In this document: positions 18,050 through 27,892 of the stretch, in pieces
Numbering within the stretch: position 1 is the stretch's first letter
Layout of the letters: each line of letters begins with the position of its first letter
NCBI GenBank assembly: GCA_023548195.1
Contig: JAJHZJ010000008.1
Location: 5,542,215-5,606,214 of the forward strand
DNA from: Bettongia penicillata ogilbyi
Taxonomy: Eukaryota > Chordata > Mammalia > Diprotodontia > Potoroidae
Direction: 5' to 3'
Length of the DNA: 64,000 nt
Program-made: the position numbers and the translations under genes
Notes under the pieces: generated by a model
What the model saw: the letters and a program-made list of their open reading frames with translations, nothing else
Database searches by the model: none
What the model was told of the DNA's origin: nothing

Positions 18050-19110
18050 TCTAAATAGGAAGGAAGCCGGTGCTAGAGGAATGCCTGAGCGTGTCCAGGA
18101 TGGACGACGGCCCAGACTGACCAGCAGAGCGGAGCGGAGAGCAGTTGTCACTACCTTGGACAACCGGGGCGAGCTGGGGCAGCAGAGGTTCTCTTGGGGG
18201 TGCGGAGGGAATGAAAACGACCCTCGGCGCCTTAGGTGGCCGCGCACCTTTCAGGCAGATGCACAGGTGCGCCCCGACCCCCGTCACCTGGCCTGGGCCA
18301 GGTCTGAGTGCCCGAGAATGACGCGTGGTGGATGGGGTGCGATCCCGGGGCCAGATGGTCCCGGAGGGCCGCTGAGCGCGCTCCCCCCGGGCTGGGCGGC
18401 GAGGCTGCTCGCCCTTCGCGGCTGTCACTCAGCCGCCGGCCCCCGCCCGCACTCCTCCCCCTCGGCTTGACACGCTCGTCGGGGCCTCCTCCCCTTCCTC
18501 CTCCCCCTCCGCCCCGCTCCGCTCCGCCCGGTGCACTGACATAGTACAAGTCCCCCCGCCCCGCCGGCGTCCGGCTACCTGAGGGGGCGGCGAGGCAGGC
18601 TCGGCGCTCGGGCATGAGCCGCGGGAGCAGCCCGAGGAGGAGCAGGGCACGGCCGGGCGGGAGATGCGCCCGTCCCCGGCGGCACCAGGAGCACCATGCA
18701 CCCTGACGCCTCCGCCCGCGGCGCGCCCGGCCTCGGCCGGCCCCCGGAGCCCGCGGCTGCCGCAGTCCCGGAGCGCAGAGCCCGCGAGCTGCCGCCGGCC
18801 GGCCCGGCCGCCTCCGCAGCCGCCGCGCTCGGGCTCGGGCTCGGGCTCGCGGCGCTGGCGCTGTCCTGGCTGGGGCCCGGAGGAGGCGGGGGCGCGGAGC
18901 CCGGGGAGCGCGGGCTCTGCGTGCTGCTGCTCCGGCTCTGCCTCTACCTGGGCTGCGCGGCCGCCGCCTTCCTCCTGGGCGCCCTGGGCGCGCTTCTGGG
19001 CCGCAGCCGCGCCGCCCCGCCGCCCCGCTTCCCCGGCCCCTGGGGCCGGCCGCGCGGCGTGGCCGCCCGGGCTGGGGATGCAGCCGGCCGGCCGCTTCCC
19101 GGGGTGAGTA
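18050..19110 (+). promoter_or_regulatory. SNX25: CpG island and SNX25 promoter
   Basis: The only long stretch of the window dense in CpG, rising sharply from AT-rich flanks. GC boxes are visible: CCCCGCCCG at 18,441, CCCCGCCCC at 18,554-18,562 and GGGGGCGG at 18,583-18,590. No TATA box is seen before the coding start, so initiation is probably dispersed, as at most housekeeping promoters. Transcription start sites cannot be placed from sequence. Strong donor-like motifs also exist on the minus strand (CCAAG|GTAGTG at about 18,154), which would suit a divergent transcript but do not prove one. Confidence 0.85.
18696..19103 (+). CDS. SNX25: SNX25 exon 1, N-terminal membrane segment region
   Basis: 136 codons, starting at ATG in the context AGCACCATGC (A at -3). 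An in-frame TGA at 18,615-18,617 with no ATG between makes this the first usable start in frame. The exon ends at a perfect donor (GGG|GTGAGT, 19,104), phase 0, and joins exon 2 in frame. Two hydrophobic stretches, about residues 38-59 (ASAAAALGLGLGLAALALSW) and 73-102 (GLCVLLLRLCLYLGCAAAAF onward), fit the paired N-terminal membrane segments of the SNX13/14/19/25 family. The rest is Ala/Pro/Arg/Gly-rich and probably poorly conserved. SNX25 carries PXA, RGS, PX and C-terminal nexin domains, encoded further downstream. It is reported to act in membrane trafficking, including turnover of TGF-beta receptors. The assignment rests on exon 2; exon 1 alone would not identify the gene. Confidence 0.85.
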
Positions 19111-19120
19111 GCAGGACTCG

Positions 19121-19127
19121 GTGTGTG

Positions 19128-19159
<32 letters not shown>

Positions 19160-19418
19160 AGTGTGTGTGAGTGTGAGTGTTTGTGTGTATGTGTGTGTGA
19201 GTGTTTGTGTGTATGTGTGTGTGAGTGTTTGTGTGTATGTGTGTGTTTGTGAGTGTGTGTGTGTGTGTTTGTGTGTATGTGAGTGTGTGTGTGCGTGAGT
19301 GTGTGTATGTGAGTGTGTGTGTGCATGTGAGTGTGTGTATGTGAGTGTGCGTGTGTATATGTGTTTGTGTGTATGTGAGTGTGCGTGTGTGAGTGTGCGT
19401 GTGTGTGTATGTGTGTGG
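19121..19418. repeat. Imperfect (GT)n array with 24-bp higher-order unit
   Basis: About 300 bp of GT dinucleotides broken by GA, TT and AT steps. A 24-bp unit (TTTGTGTGTATGTGTGTGTG plus AGTG) repeats with starts at 19,180, 19,204 and 19,228. GTGAGT occurs 13 times within the array. The alternating purine-pyrimidine pattern is prone to Z-DNA and to length change. It begins 18 bases after the exon 1 donor. Confidence 0.9.
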
Positions 19419-19429
19419 CACAGGCTGTG

Positions 19430-20066
19430 TCTTCCCGGAATGGCCCCGAGTACCCAAAGGATGACCACCTCCTCTCCCCACTCCCCCTGCTAAAAGTACT
19501 GGGGAGGGTGCCCTGGAATTCGGGAGAGGGTCTGCTTCCCTCATCTCCAACTCCTTGTACCTGATTTTCTGGCGCTGGGGTGTAAGCTCTGTGGTTCGGT
19601 ACTGGGATTTTATCCAAATACAAATCATCGACAAGGGTGGGCTTCTGCGAATGGGACACAAACTGTACCAACCGGAGCCTTGCGAGACAAGTAATTGAAT
19701 AATTGTCCCAACACTTAAGGGTTTCTTGGCTTCTTACATGTTAACGTTACAGTCGACGAACAGCCTACCCTGTTGTTACTAAGACCTTCCAGTTTCTAAT
19801 ACTTTTAAAAGGGATGCCAGAAATTAATGTGTTGCAATAGATGGAAAGCTGTTTCCCTCTAGGAATGAGGCATTCTTAGACTGGAGAAGGATTAGGAAAG
19901 TATCCGTTTTCTACCTTAGGTTCTGTATTTACTACTCTCTCACCTCCTATTCTAAATATATATTTTTGAAATTGCTTAAAAAGGATTTGCATTTATATAT
20001 GTAACATATAACAAACATATGTAATATAGTATATAAATATATGTAATATGTAACATAAATAATATA
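19430..20066. other. Intron 1, apparently single-copy
   Basis: No repeat, exon or RNA gene recognised. Being next to the first exon, it could hold intronic promoter elements, but nothing specific stands out. Confidence 0.4.
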
Positions 20067-20067
20067 T

Positions 20068-20150
20068 ACAGTCTCAGTGCTACTTTAATAGCTTAAAACT
20101 ATTTAAGCTCTATTAAAGCTTAAAGCTGCACCGAGACTTTTGGGAGAGCC
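20068..20150. repeat. Short palindromic MITE, mariner-like
   Basis: GTCTCAGTGCTACTTTAATAGC at the left is matched, reversed, by GCTTAAAGCTGCACCGAGAC at the right, with AAACTATTTAAGC at the centre. The end TTTTGGGA resembles the mariner-derived palindromes of marsupials. A related half is at 60,113-60,170 (CATCCCAAAAGTCTTAGTG). Confidence 0.5.
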
Positions 20151-20162
20151 TGTGTATACTCT

Positions 20163-20500
20163 GATATATGTGAGCTGTATGATTTAAATCTATTTTTGAG
20201 CCTAATAAAATTATCATTTAAAGGTGAAGTAACAAAATTGGAAATAACTGCTGTAAAAAGGGTCACTTGGGATATGTTCAAGTGCCAGCCTTCTAGCATG
20301 ATGCAAAGTGGTTACTAATGTGCAGGGCAGTAATTTGTACATTTCCTCTGTGTTCTTTTCTATGTAATCTAGAGCATAGCATCCCAGAATCTCAGAAATG
20401 GAAGGGCTGTCTGGTCCAACCCATTCTGAAGAAGGAATTCCCTCCACCATATAAGTGGTCATCCAGTCTTGAAGACTTAACTAATGAGAATCTCATCACC
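20163..20500. repeat. Paired segment A (match at 24.29 kb)
   Basis: Homologous, in direct orientation, to 24,294-24,635. Shared runs include CATGATTTAAATCTATTT (one mismatch), CATTTAAAGGTGAAGTA, GCAAAATTGGAA, CAGGGCAG, TTTTCTATGTAATC, GCATCCCAGAAT and TTCTGAAGAAGGAATTCC. The match covers a CR1/L3 3' end and about 190 bp to its left. Confidence 0.75.
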
Positions 20501-22460
20501 TTCAAAAGCATCCCATTCCACTCTTGGATCAATGCTGTTAGAATTATTTTTCTTATATTGCTCTGAGGTCTGCACCCCTATACCTTGTACCTGGCCTACT
20601 CTCTGGGGCCTAGGGGTACATGCCTCCTTGTCTCTGTGTTGATCCTGACTTAAGATATTAGAAGACAGCCAGCTATGTCTTGTCTAAGTCTGCTCTGCTT
20701 TGGGCTAAGCACTTCCAGTTGCTTCACATGCTCCTTGGATATTGGGGTTCAAGTGCCCTCTGTCTGAATTCCAGCTTGTCAATTTCTTTCCTAAAATGTG
20801 GAGCTTCTAATTAAGCAAACTCTTCCAGTGTGGCTTGACCAGAGCTAAGCAGAGAGGAACTCTAATATTCCCTGTTCAGGGTACTCTGATTGTAAAGCAC
20901 CTGAAGATGACATGACTCCACTACCTAAGCTGTTAGGGGGCAGGGACTGTCATTTTGACTTTCTTTGCATCCCCTTTTGCATAAGCGATTGGCTTATTCC
21001 CTGGCACATAGTAGATGTTTAACAAATGCTTCTTGACAGTCTGACTAAAATCTTATTCTGAAGTCTCATTTATACCTTGGAACAAACCCTAGATTCTGGC
21101 AAGCTACTCTAGAGCAAACTCTGCTAGGTAGGTGGATGAAACTGGAAGGCCTTGAGTCTGAGGATCATCCTAGCTAAATCTGGAACAATTTACCAGGTTG
21201 ACTGCAGGATGCTGGATATTCTGCTAGGGATACTCTCAAAGATCATTTGATTTATGTAGGGTTTGTACTCTGTGACCACAGAGAGAATACTGACAGAATA
21301 TAGCTTCTTGAAGTAATACTGATATCATTTGACCCTCTTGATTCATATTGAGTCAACATCTTGAATGGCAGCTTTAGTCCAAAGAAATAGTCCAGACTCA
21401 GAATTTGGAGAGGGCTGAGTATGAATTCTGGAGCCAATACTCACTTAGGTATATGATCTTGGGTAAATTATTTAACTTTCTTGAGAGTATTTCTTTATCC
21501 ATGAAATGGTAATGATCATCTTTATATGGCTTGTCTGTCAGGATTATTGTGTGGCATATGCCTTAACACTGTTTATAAATATGAACTACTCTTGCAAAAT
21601 CTCAAGAACCTTTTCATATGAAATATAGTTTAGTCATGTTTCCCCCTCTCAGATTCTTCCTGTAAATTGAACTTTATACTTATGCTTATTCAATTTCATA
21701 TATTCTATTCCATCCATTGTTCCAAATGGCCATGATATTTTTGGATACTACCTTTGATATCCAATATATTAGTTATACCTTCCAGATTTGTGTCAGTTGC
21801 AAATCTGATAAGATTCCTAACCATACCCTCATCTAAGTCATTGATAAAAATGTTGAACAGGGCCCTGAAGCTCTCTATTTAAAATCTCCTTCCCTTCAGA
21901 CTGACTTTTGTGTTTGGTGATTGAACCAGTTCTGAATCTCTTTATCTGTCTGTCTGTCTGTTTATCTATATATCCATCCATCCTGCTTACACCATTTTGT
22001 TTTCCCCACAAGAGCAAAATTAAGATAATTATGATGATGATGATGTTGATGATAACTGGCACATATGCACTTTAAGATTGGTAAAACACTTTACAAATAT
22101 TCATATTTAATCCTTACAACAACCCCATTAGGTAGTTGTATTATTATCCCTGTTTTACAGATGAGAATTTTTAATCAGATGCCTCACTAAAGACCAAGTA
22201 TACTATGTCTGTATCTTTCCTCTCTTATCATTGCTATCTAAAAGGAAAATTAACTTATTCTGACATGACTTGTTCTTGACACACTCATTCGGGCTGCTAG
22301 TGATCCTTTCATCCCTTTCCAAGTTTTCAAAAATCATTCTTGTAATAATGCTTTCTAAAAATTTATTAAGTCCACTTGTCTGTGGCTTGAACAATCTATG
22401 TTCTTCCACTTTTGGAAAATTGGCCACTTATATCTAATCCTCTGGTGCCTTTCCCTTTCT
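20360..22460 (-). mobile_element. CR1/L3-type LINE, long degraded copy
   Basis: The plus strand is antisense CR1/L3 from the 3' end (CAGAATCTCAGAAATGGAAG) through CAGCTTGTCAATTTCTTTCC, AGTGTGGCTTGACCAG, GTGTCAGTTGCAAATCTGAT, CATTGATAAAAATGTTGAAC and AATTGAACCAGTTCTGAATC (approximate) to AAATTAACTTATTCTGACATGACTTGTTCTTGAC. On minus, the piece at 22,203-22,427 includes CVKNKSCQNKLIF, the reverse-transcriptase region 'gKSC-tNL' of CR1. Stops and indels are many. A MIR sits inside at 22,045-22,170. Confidence 0.7.
22045..22170 (-). repeat. MIR-type SINE inserted in the CR1/L3
   Basis: Antisense core-SINE 3' end: AAAACACTTTACAAATATTCATATTTAATCC, ACAACAACCCCATTAGGTAG, TATTATTATCCCTGTTTTACAGATGAG. 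Confidence 0.75.
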
Positions 22461-23224
22461 TCATGGATTATAAACCAGTTCTAGGATCCTAACTTTGTGA
22501 TATACTTTGTCTGGCCATGCCTCCCAGTTATCCCTGCCAGTTTGGCACAAGAGTTTACTACTCTGAAAAGAAGTTTAAATGTTATCTGTGTGCCCCAAAT
22601 ACTCTTTCTCTGCCTGTCAGGATTCCAAAAATGTCTTGCATAATGGATTGGAAAGTGTATGTAAGGCATGAATCCAGGTCAATACAATGGTATCTTGAAA
22701 TGCATCTAGAATTTAGTGTGCAGTGCTGAACTACCATATCCCATTTGTGCTTAAGTTTAGTGCCTTGCTTTTGGAAATGAATAAAGCCTCAGAACTGATA
22801 GAATTTTCATATCTAGCTTACTGCTGACTTTAGCATTTTCTGTGAAGTTGAGCAGAGAAAGTGTGATGTAGTTTGTTTGCTAGTATCTTTTTCCCCTCCC
22901 CTTTTAAAATTACCATTCAATAATCAATACTACCATGGAAAAAATGGTACCTGTAAGACAAGCCCTGCTTCTTTAGAGTCCTGGAAGAAATTATGACAAT
23001 ATATTCCAGTCTGCTAAACAGACCAACCCATTTTCTGGCTGTGTGCCCAGAAGCCTTATGTTATGGGTAATCACTCTGTTGCCTGGAAAGTTGGGTTCCA
23101 AAAAAAAAAAAGTCCCAAAACAAACAATAACAAAAACCTCAGGGCAAGCTCACTCGTGCCTTTGGGCAGATGGAATTGGAAAGCTGCCCAGAAATATGAT
23201 TTTTAAGGGATTTGGAAGAAAATG
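22461..23224. other. Intron 1, mostly unassigned
   Basis: The first 200 bp may be more CR1/L3. The rest shows no recognisable feature apart from an A run at 23,100-23,111. Confidence 0.35.
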
Positions 23225-23345
23225 AACTCTGAACTTGGAGCCAGAAGATTTGAGCTCTGCGCTTAGCTCTCCCGCTTGGCAACTGTGTGATGGGCGTGAC
23301 CTCCTGAGATCTTTGAGCTTCAGTTTTCTTATCTGCCTTGACTAC
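23225..23345 (+). repeat. MIR-type SINE
   Basis: ACTTGGAGCCAGAAGATTTGAG, GGCAACTGTGTGATGGGCGTGACC and GAGCTTCAGTTTTCTTATCTG follow core-SINE order. Confidence 0.65.
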
Positions 23346-23835
23346 ATTGCAAGAATGTGGTAAAGGTCTCAATTCACCAAACTATAGAGAAATATGCCAT
23401 TCTCTTAAGAAGAGGGAAAATTACAACATAATTTTTTTTTGGAGTTATCTCACAGGGAGCAAAGATATCTAAACTGAGAGACAGACAGACAGATTCCCCA
23501 AAGTCTCTAGAGGGGATTCCTTTATATCCTATTTCCAAAGTCTGTCTCTCTCTTCATGTCTGGAATCAGTCCTTAAGAAAGTCTAGTATCATACGTAGCC
23601 CAAGACAGCATAAAGAATGTCTTTCTGAAGTTCTAGCATAAATTTTATCCTTAGAGTCACATGGTATTGTATCAACATTCTCTCTATCAGTTAGGAGAGT
23701 ATCATGCAAAATGCCCAAAGTCCAGCTAGAAAACTGGGTTTTATATCTATATATATGCATATATCCCTATATATGTATATGTGTATGCAACAACCAAGCC
23801 CTCCAATCAAAGCAGTGTATCACATCTATGTATGC

Positions 23836-23836
23836 T

Positions 23837-23894
<58 letters not shown>

Positions 23895-23930
23895 GTCTGT
23901 CTATCCATCTGTCTATCCATCTATCACCTA
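23836..23930. repeat. (TATC)n tetranucleotide microsatellite
   Basis: About 14 uninterrupted TATC units followed by variant TGTC and CATC units. The tract is likely polymorphic. Confidence 0.95.
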
Positions 23931-24094
23931 TATATGTGTGTACACATATATACATGTGTGTATATTATATATGTGACATATATATGCATATATACACATA
24001 TACATATGTATACTTAGAACATTTATGTTTTCAAAATAGTCCAGAAAAAATTGAGATGTGAGGGAACACTTCCAGATAGGAGAGAGAAGGGTCA

Positions 24095-24290
24095 GAAAGG
24101 GGAAAGGAACAGGTATTTATTAGGTACCTACTATATGCCAGGTAGAATGCTATTGCTTTACAAGTATTACTTAATACTCACAACAACCTTGGGAAGTAGG
24201 TTCTATTAAGATCTTCATTTTACAGTTGAGGAAATTGAGGCAGATAGCGGTTAAATAATATGCCTAGGGCCACACACCTAACAGTATGTA
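24095..24290 (-). repeat. MIR-type SINE, antisense
   Basis: TACCTACTATATGCCAGGTAG, CTCACAACAACCTTGGGAAGTAGG, CATTTTACAGTTGAGGAAATTGAGGC and GGCCACACACCTAACAG. Confidence 0.8.
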
Positions 24291-24293
24291 TGA

Positions 24294-24635
24294 GTTTCAT
24301 GATTTAAATCTATTTCTGAGCCTAACAAGACTACCATTTAAAGGTGAAGTAGCAAAATTGGAAGTACCTGCTGTAATAAAAGGTCATTGGAAGATGTAAG
24401 TCAGGTGCCAGCTTTATGAGAATGGTTAGTAATATACAGGGCAGAAGTACGTACATTGCTTCTGTGCTGTTTTCTATGTAATCAAGATCACAGCATCCCA
24501 GAATTCCAGAGGTGAAAGAGCCATCTGGTCCCACCTTTTCTGAAGAAGGAATTCCTTCTACAATATCCTAGAAAAGTGGTCACCTTGCCTTCACTTAAAG
24601 ACCTGCAGTAATGGGAATTCTCATTACCTCCTAGG
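24294..24635. repeat. Paired segment B (match at 20.16 kb)
   Basis: Direct-orientation partner of 20,163-20,500, about 4.13 kb away. It contains a CR1/L3 3' end (GATCACAGCATCCCAGAATTCC) plus the same ~190-bp left flank. The right side is cut by a SINE. Confidence 0.75.
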
Positions 24636-24880
24636 ACAGCTGGGTGTCTGAGGTCACATTTGAATTCAGGTCTTCCTGACTGTAGGCCTAGCACTCTGTT
24701 CACTATGTCACTTAGCTAGGCAAGTCACTTTACCTCTCACCTGTAAAGTGGGTGTAACAACGTCTACCACACAGGGTTGTGATGAAGATTAAATGAGTTA
24801 ACATATGTAAAGTACTTTAAAAACCTTAAAGTGCTTTATAAATATTATTACTGCTGTAGTTATTATTATCTCTGAGATGA
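24636..24880 (+). repeat. SINE/MIR composite
   Basis: AGGACAGCTGGGTGTCTGAGG, TTGAATTCAGGTCTTCCTGACTG and CACTCTGTTCACTATG are antisense-type, followed by plus-type GCAAGTCACTTTACCTCTCACC, GATTAAATGAGTTAACATATG and TTATAAATATTATTAC. At least two SINE pieces are joined. Confidence 0.65.
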
Positions 24881-25214
24881 ATGTTTCACCAATACCTAGT
24901 GCATTGTGCTAGACACATAGCAGGCACTGCTTGGCATGTAGTAGGTGTTCCATAGATATTTATTGCGTGGTTTTGAATAAAGCAGTTAGAAGCTTTTGAA
25001 GAAAGAAGTGCCCGGTCTGGTGAGGAGGGTAACCTGTACATATAGATAGCTCAAAAGTGAGGAAACAGATGGTGAATGAATGAGAGCAATTAGACTGGTG
25101 TGGTAGCTCAGAAGAGGGATTTTATTTAATTTGCCACCAGCCAGTTACTGATACTGTTGATTCTATGACCCTAGGCAAGTTATTTTTCTCATTGGTAAAA
25201 TCACAATATTGTAT

Positions 25215-25456
25215 TAGAGAAGGGTTCTTAACCTTTTTTTTTAATGTCACAGGCTCCATTAGTAGTCTGGTGAGACCTATGAACCCTGTCTTGGAATCAT
25301 GTTTTCAAATGCACAAAATAAAATACATAGGACCCCAAAGGAAACCAGAATTTAGTGAAAATAAAGATGCATTTTTTTTCCCATGTAAGTTCATGGACCC
25401 CTTGATATGTCTTCATGAAAAGGATTCATGTACCCTGGATTAAGAACTCCTGGATT
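25215..25456. mobile_element. hAT-like DNA transposon remnant
   Basis: Begins with GGGTTCTTAACC and ends with GATTAAGAACTCCTGG, an imperfect inverted terminus. The interior GACCTATGAACCCTG and AAGTTCATGGACCCCTTGA also recur in the copies at 34.5 and 63 kb. No transposase. Confidence 0.55.
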
Positions 25457-26905
25457 AAAGGACCACCAGTGTCAGCCTTTAAGACTTTTTCCAGGTCTAC
25501 CCTTCTCTGATTCTGTGAATGCTTGCTGAATGGAATTGCATATGGAGTTCAGTAGACAATGGGGAGCTGTTTAAATGTGTTGAACAGAGGAGTAGTGTGG
25601 TTATAATTATTAATATTATTGGTATTTTAAACATTATTTGTGAAGGAGACTGATTTGGCAGCCATGAAGAATGGTGTTGGAGGGATACGAAATGGGAAAA
25701 GACTCGGTAGGAGGCTACCATTCCCAGGAGCCCCACATTTCTGTCAGATTCTGTAGTCTTTGAGGGAAAAAAGAAGGGCTTAGAAGGAATCAGCCATGAT
25801 GCAGCTGTCATCTTGCAGGACCGATCCAACAGTTTCCTATGCCCTTTTAGAGAGCTGGCTCATGACTTTCCCAAGGATGTACATAAAATGGGAGAACACA
25901 GACAGAGATTATTATTTAGGAACAGTGGTCTCCTCCACTCCCCAAACCACGCTGTGCCATCTCAAAGAGCTCTCATCATCCTCCCAATCTCGCCATTATT
26001 CTAAGAGAATCCACTAAGAGGAATGACCTAGACTGGAGGTCTGCTATTATCTGCTTACTTGCAGGAAATATCAGAGTAAGAGAGGAGGGGAATGAAGTTC
26101 TAAATGCTGTTATCCAAAGCTGCTGTTTTCCACCCTCGCCTAGGCTGCCCAGCTTCCTTAGTATGGTAATAGATAGAATAATCCAGGCAACTGACAGTGA
26201 AGACTTCCATTTTTGCCTGTTCTGGACAGTGGAACCACAAAGAGAGCACAGATGTAAGAAGTATTACAAATAGACAATCAACAAGACTTGATAACTGATC
26301 CAAGGTGGAAAATCAAGGAGAGAGGGAAAATCAAAGTTGAACAAGAACAAATTCTATACATATTTATTGTCTAAGTGCATGATAGACAGTGGTAGAATTG
26401 CAAAGATTAAATGCAAAACCCGATCTGGGCCAGTTAGCTTAAAGCCTTTTAGAGATAGAAGACATGCAAAACATTAGAGCGATAGGTCAAAATGAGGTCT
26501 GTTTTCTAAGCCCAGGCAGCCAGGATTTGGCAGGTGGTGAGGCTTGTGTCTTGGACCACTCCACCACTCCAGGCATGGGCCAGCACTAGAGCTGGGGGTG
26601 AGGCTAGCACAGCTAACTTGCCCTGTTGTATGGTGGTCCAGACTCTGGCAATGCACAGTCGTGGCTTTGCTAGAAGGTTCTATGAACCTAAACATCCCAT
26701 GCCTCTGATTACTTAGTGCTTTCTGAGTCTGGAGATGGAGGTGAATACTAGTTGAGCCAGGTCTTGAAGGACCATTGCCAGAGACAGATGCCAACTTGGA
26801 ATAGTGTGGATGCTCAATAAGCCAAGGGGTAAGGACTTGATGGAGGGAGCTCCTTGCTAGCACCAGGAGCATGAGAACAGCTCTGCCTGTGGGGTCTTGG
26901 GTAAG
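25457..26905. other. Intron 1, apparently single-copy
   Basis: No recognisable exon or repeat. The 150-codon minus-strand open frame at 26,474-26,926 is His/Ser/Pro-rich and matches no family I know. It runs into the following repeat, so I take it as chance. Confidence 0.4.
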
Positions 26906-27060
26906 ACCCTTTCTGTCAATCAACAAACATTTATTAAAGTTTACTGTGTGCCAGTCATGGTTTTAGGTACTGAGGATACAAAGAAAGCAGACTGGTTTCA
27001 AGGAACTCACACTTTAATTGGGGAGACACCATGAAAAAAAGGATATACAAGATATATACC
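26906..27060 (+). repeat. Fragment of an ancient dispersed repeat
   Basis: CAACAAACATTTATTAAAG, TACTGTGTGCCAGTCATGG, TACTGAGGATACAAAGAAA and AAGGAACTCACACTTTAATTGGGGAGAC. The same series opens the long repeat at 49.3 kb and brackets the solo LTR at 16.0 kb. Confidence 0.7.
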
Positions 27061-27139
27061 GTGTAAATTGAAGAGGATCTCAGAAGCAGGGGTGGTCGTG
27101 GGCAGTAGTGAGGACCTCCTACAAAACCCAAGGGTGACA

Positions 27140-27385
27140 TTGTTAGTTTTTCACTTGTATCCAATTCTTCATGACCCCACTTAGGGTTTCCTTGGCAAAG
27201 ATACTGCAGTGATTTTGCCATTTCCTCCTCCAACTCATTTTACAGATGAGGAAACTGAAACAAACAGGGTGACTTGCCCAGGGTCACACAGCTAGTGAGT
27301 GTCTGAGGCTAGATTTGAACTCAGGAAAATGAATCTTTCTGACTCTAGGCCTGGTGCTGTATTTATTGCCACAACTAGCTTCCCT
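27140..27385 (-). repeat. tRNA-like SINE, antisense, near complete
   Basis: CATGACCCCACTTAGGGTTTCC, TTGGCAAAGATACTGCAGTG, TTTTGCCATTTCCTCCTCC, TTTTACAGATGAGGAAACTG, GCCCAGGGTCACACAGCTAG and TTTGAACTCAGGAAAATGAA. Confidence 0.85.
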
Positions 27386-27554
27386 AAGGGGGAGATGAGA
27401 TGATCTCTAAGGTTCGTTCCCACCATGACATTTCAGTTGCTTTGTGACACAGGGCCCACCCCTTACATTTGGATACCTCCCTTGACTATTTTTTTCTTTG
27501 CATTATCAGCTCAACTACTTTGTTTTATTTCTAGAATTCTGGCCTTATGGAACA

Positions 27555-27790
27555 TTTAGGGGATATTAATAATATAGTGCTTTAAAGTTTGCAAATCTCT
27601 CTACAAATATCTCATTTAATTCTTTACAACAGCCCTGGGAGGTAGGTGCTATTATTATTCCAATTTTATAGATGAAAAAACTGAGGCAGACAAAGGGAAA
27701 GTGACTTGCCCAGGGTCATGCAGAAAGTAAATGAACTCAGATCTTTCTGACCTCAGGTTCAGTGCTCTATCCTTAACTCTACCTAGCTGA
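27555..27790 (-). repeat. MIR/THER1-type SINE, antisense
   Basis: AGTGCTTTAAAGTTTGCAAA, TTACAACAGCCCTGGGAGGTAGG, TATTATTATTCC, TGAAAAAACTGAGGCAGAC and GACTTGCCCAGGGTCATGCAG. Confidence 0.85.
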
Positions 27791-27892
27791 TAGCTCAGGA
27801 TGGAATGACTAAAGGTGCCAAGATGTGAATCTTACAGAAGAGATTGTGACTATCTTTTGGCTCTCTCCTACTACATATCTTGGAGCAGGGGT

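Noticed and set aside
19121..19418. CRISPR-like or coding array
   Set aside because: The regular spacing is a GT-type satellite in a mammalian intron, with no unique spacers.
18232..19671. Minus-strand 479-codon open frame (and overlapping 410- and 174-codon frames)
   Set aside because: They run through the antisense of the (GT)n array, giving His/Thr runs, and the GC-rich CpG island. The reading is explained by low stop density, and the plus strand here has a splice-supported exon.
23704..24061. Plus-strand frames rich in Tyr-Leu-Ser-Ile
   Set aside because: Translation of the (TATC)n microsatellite in all frames.
26474..26926. 150-codon minus-strand frame
   Set aside because: Low-complexity His/Ser/Pro-rich reading in intron 1 with no recognised domain, running into a dispersed repeat.
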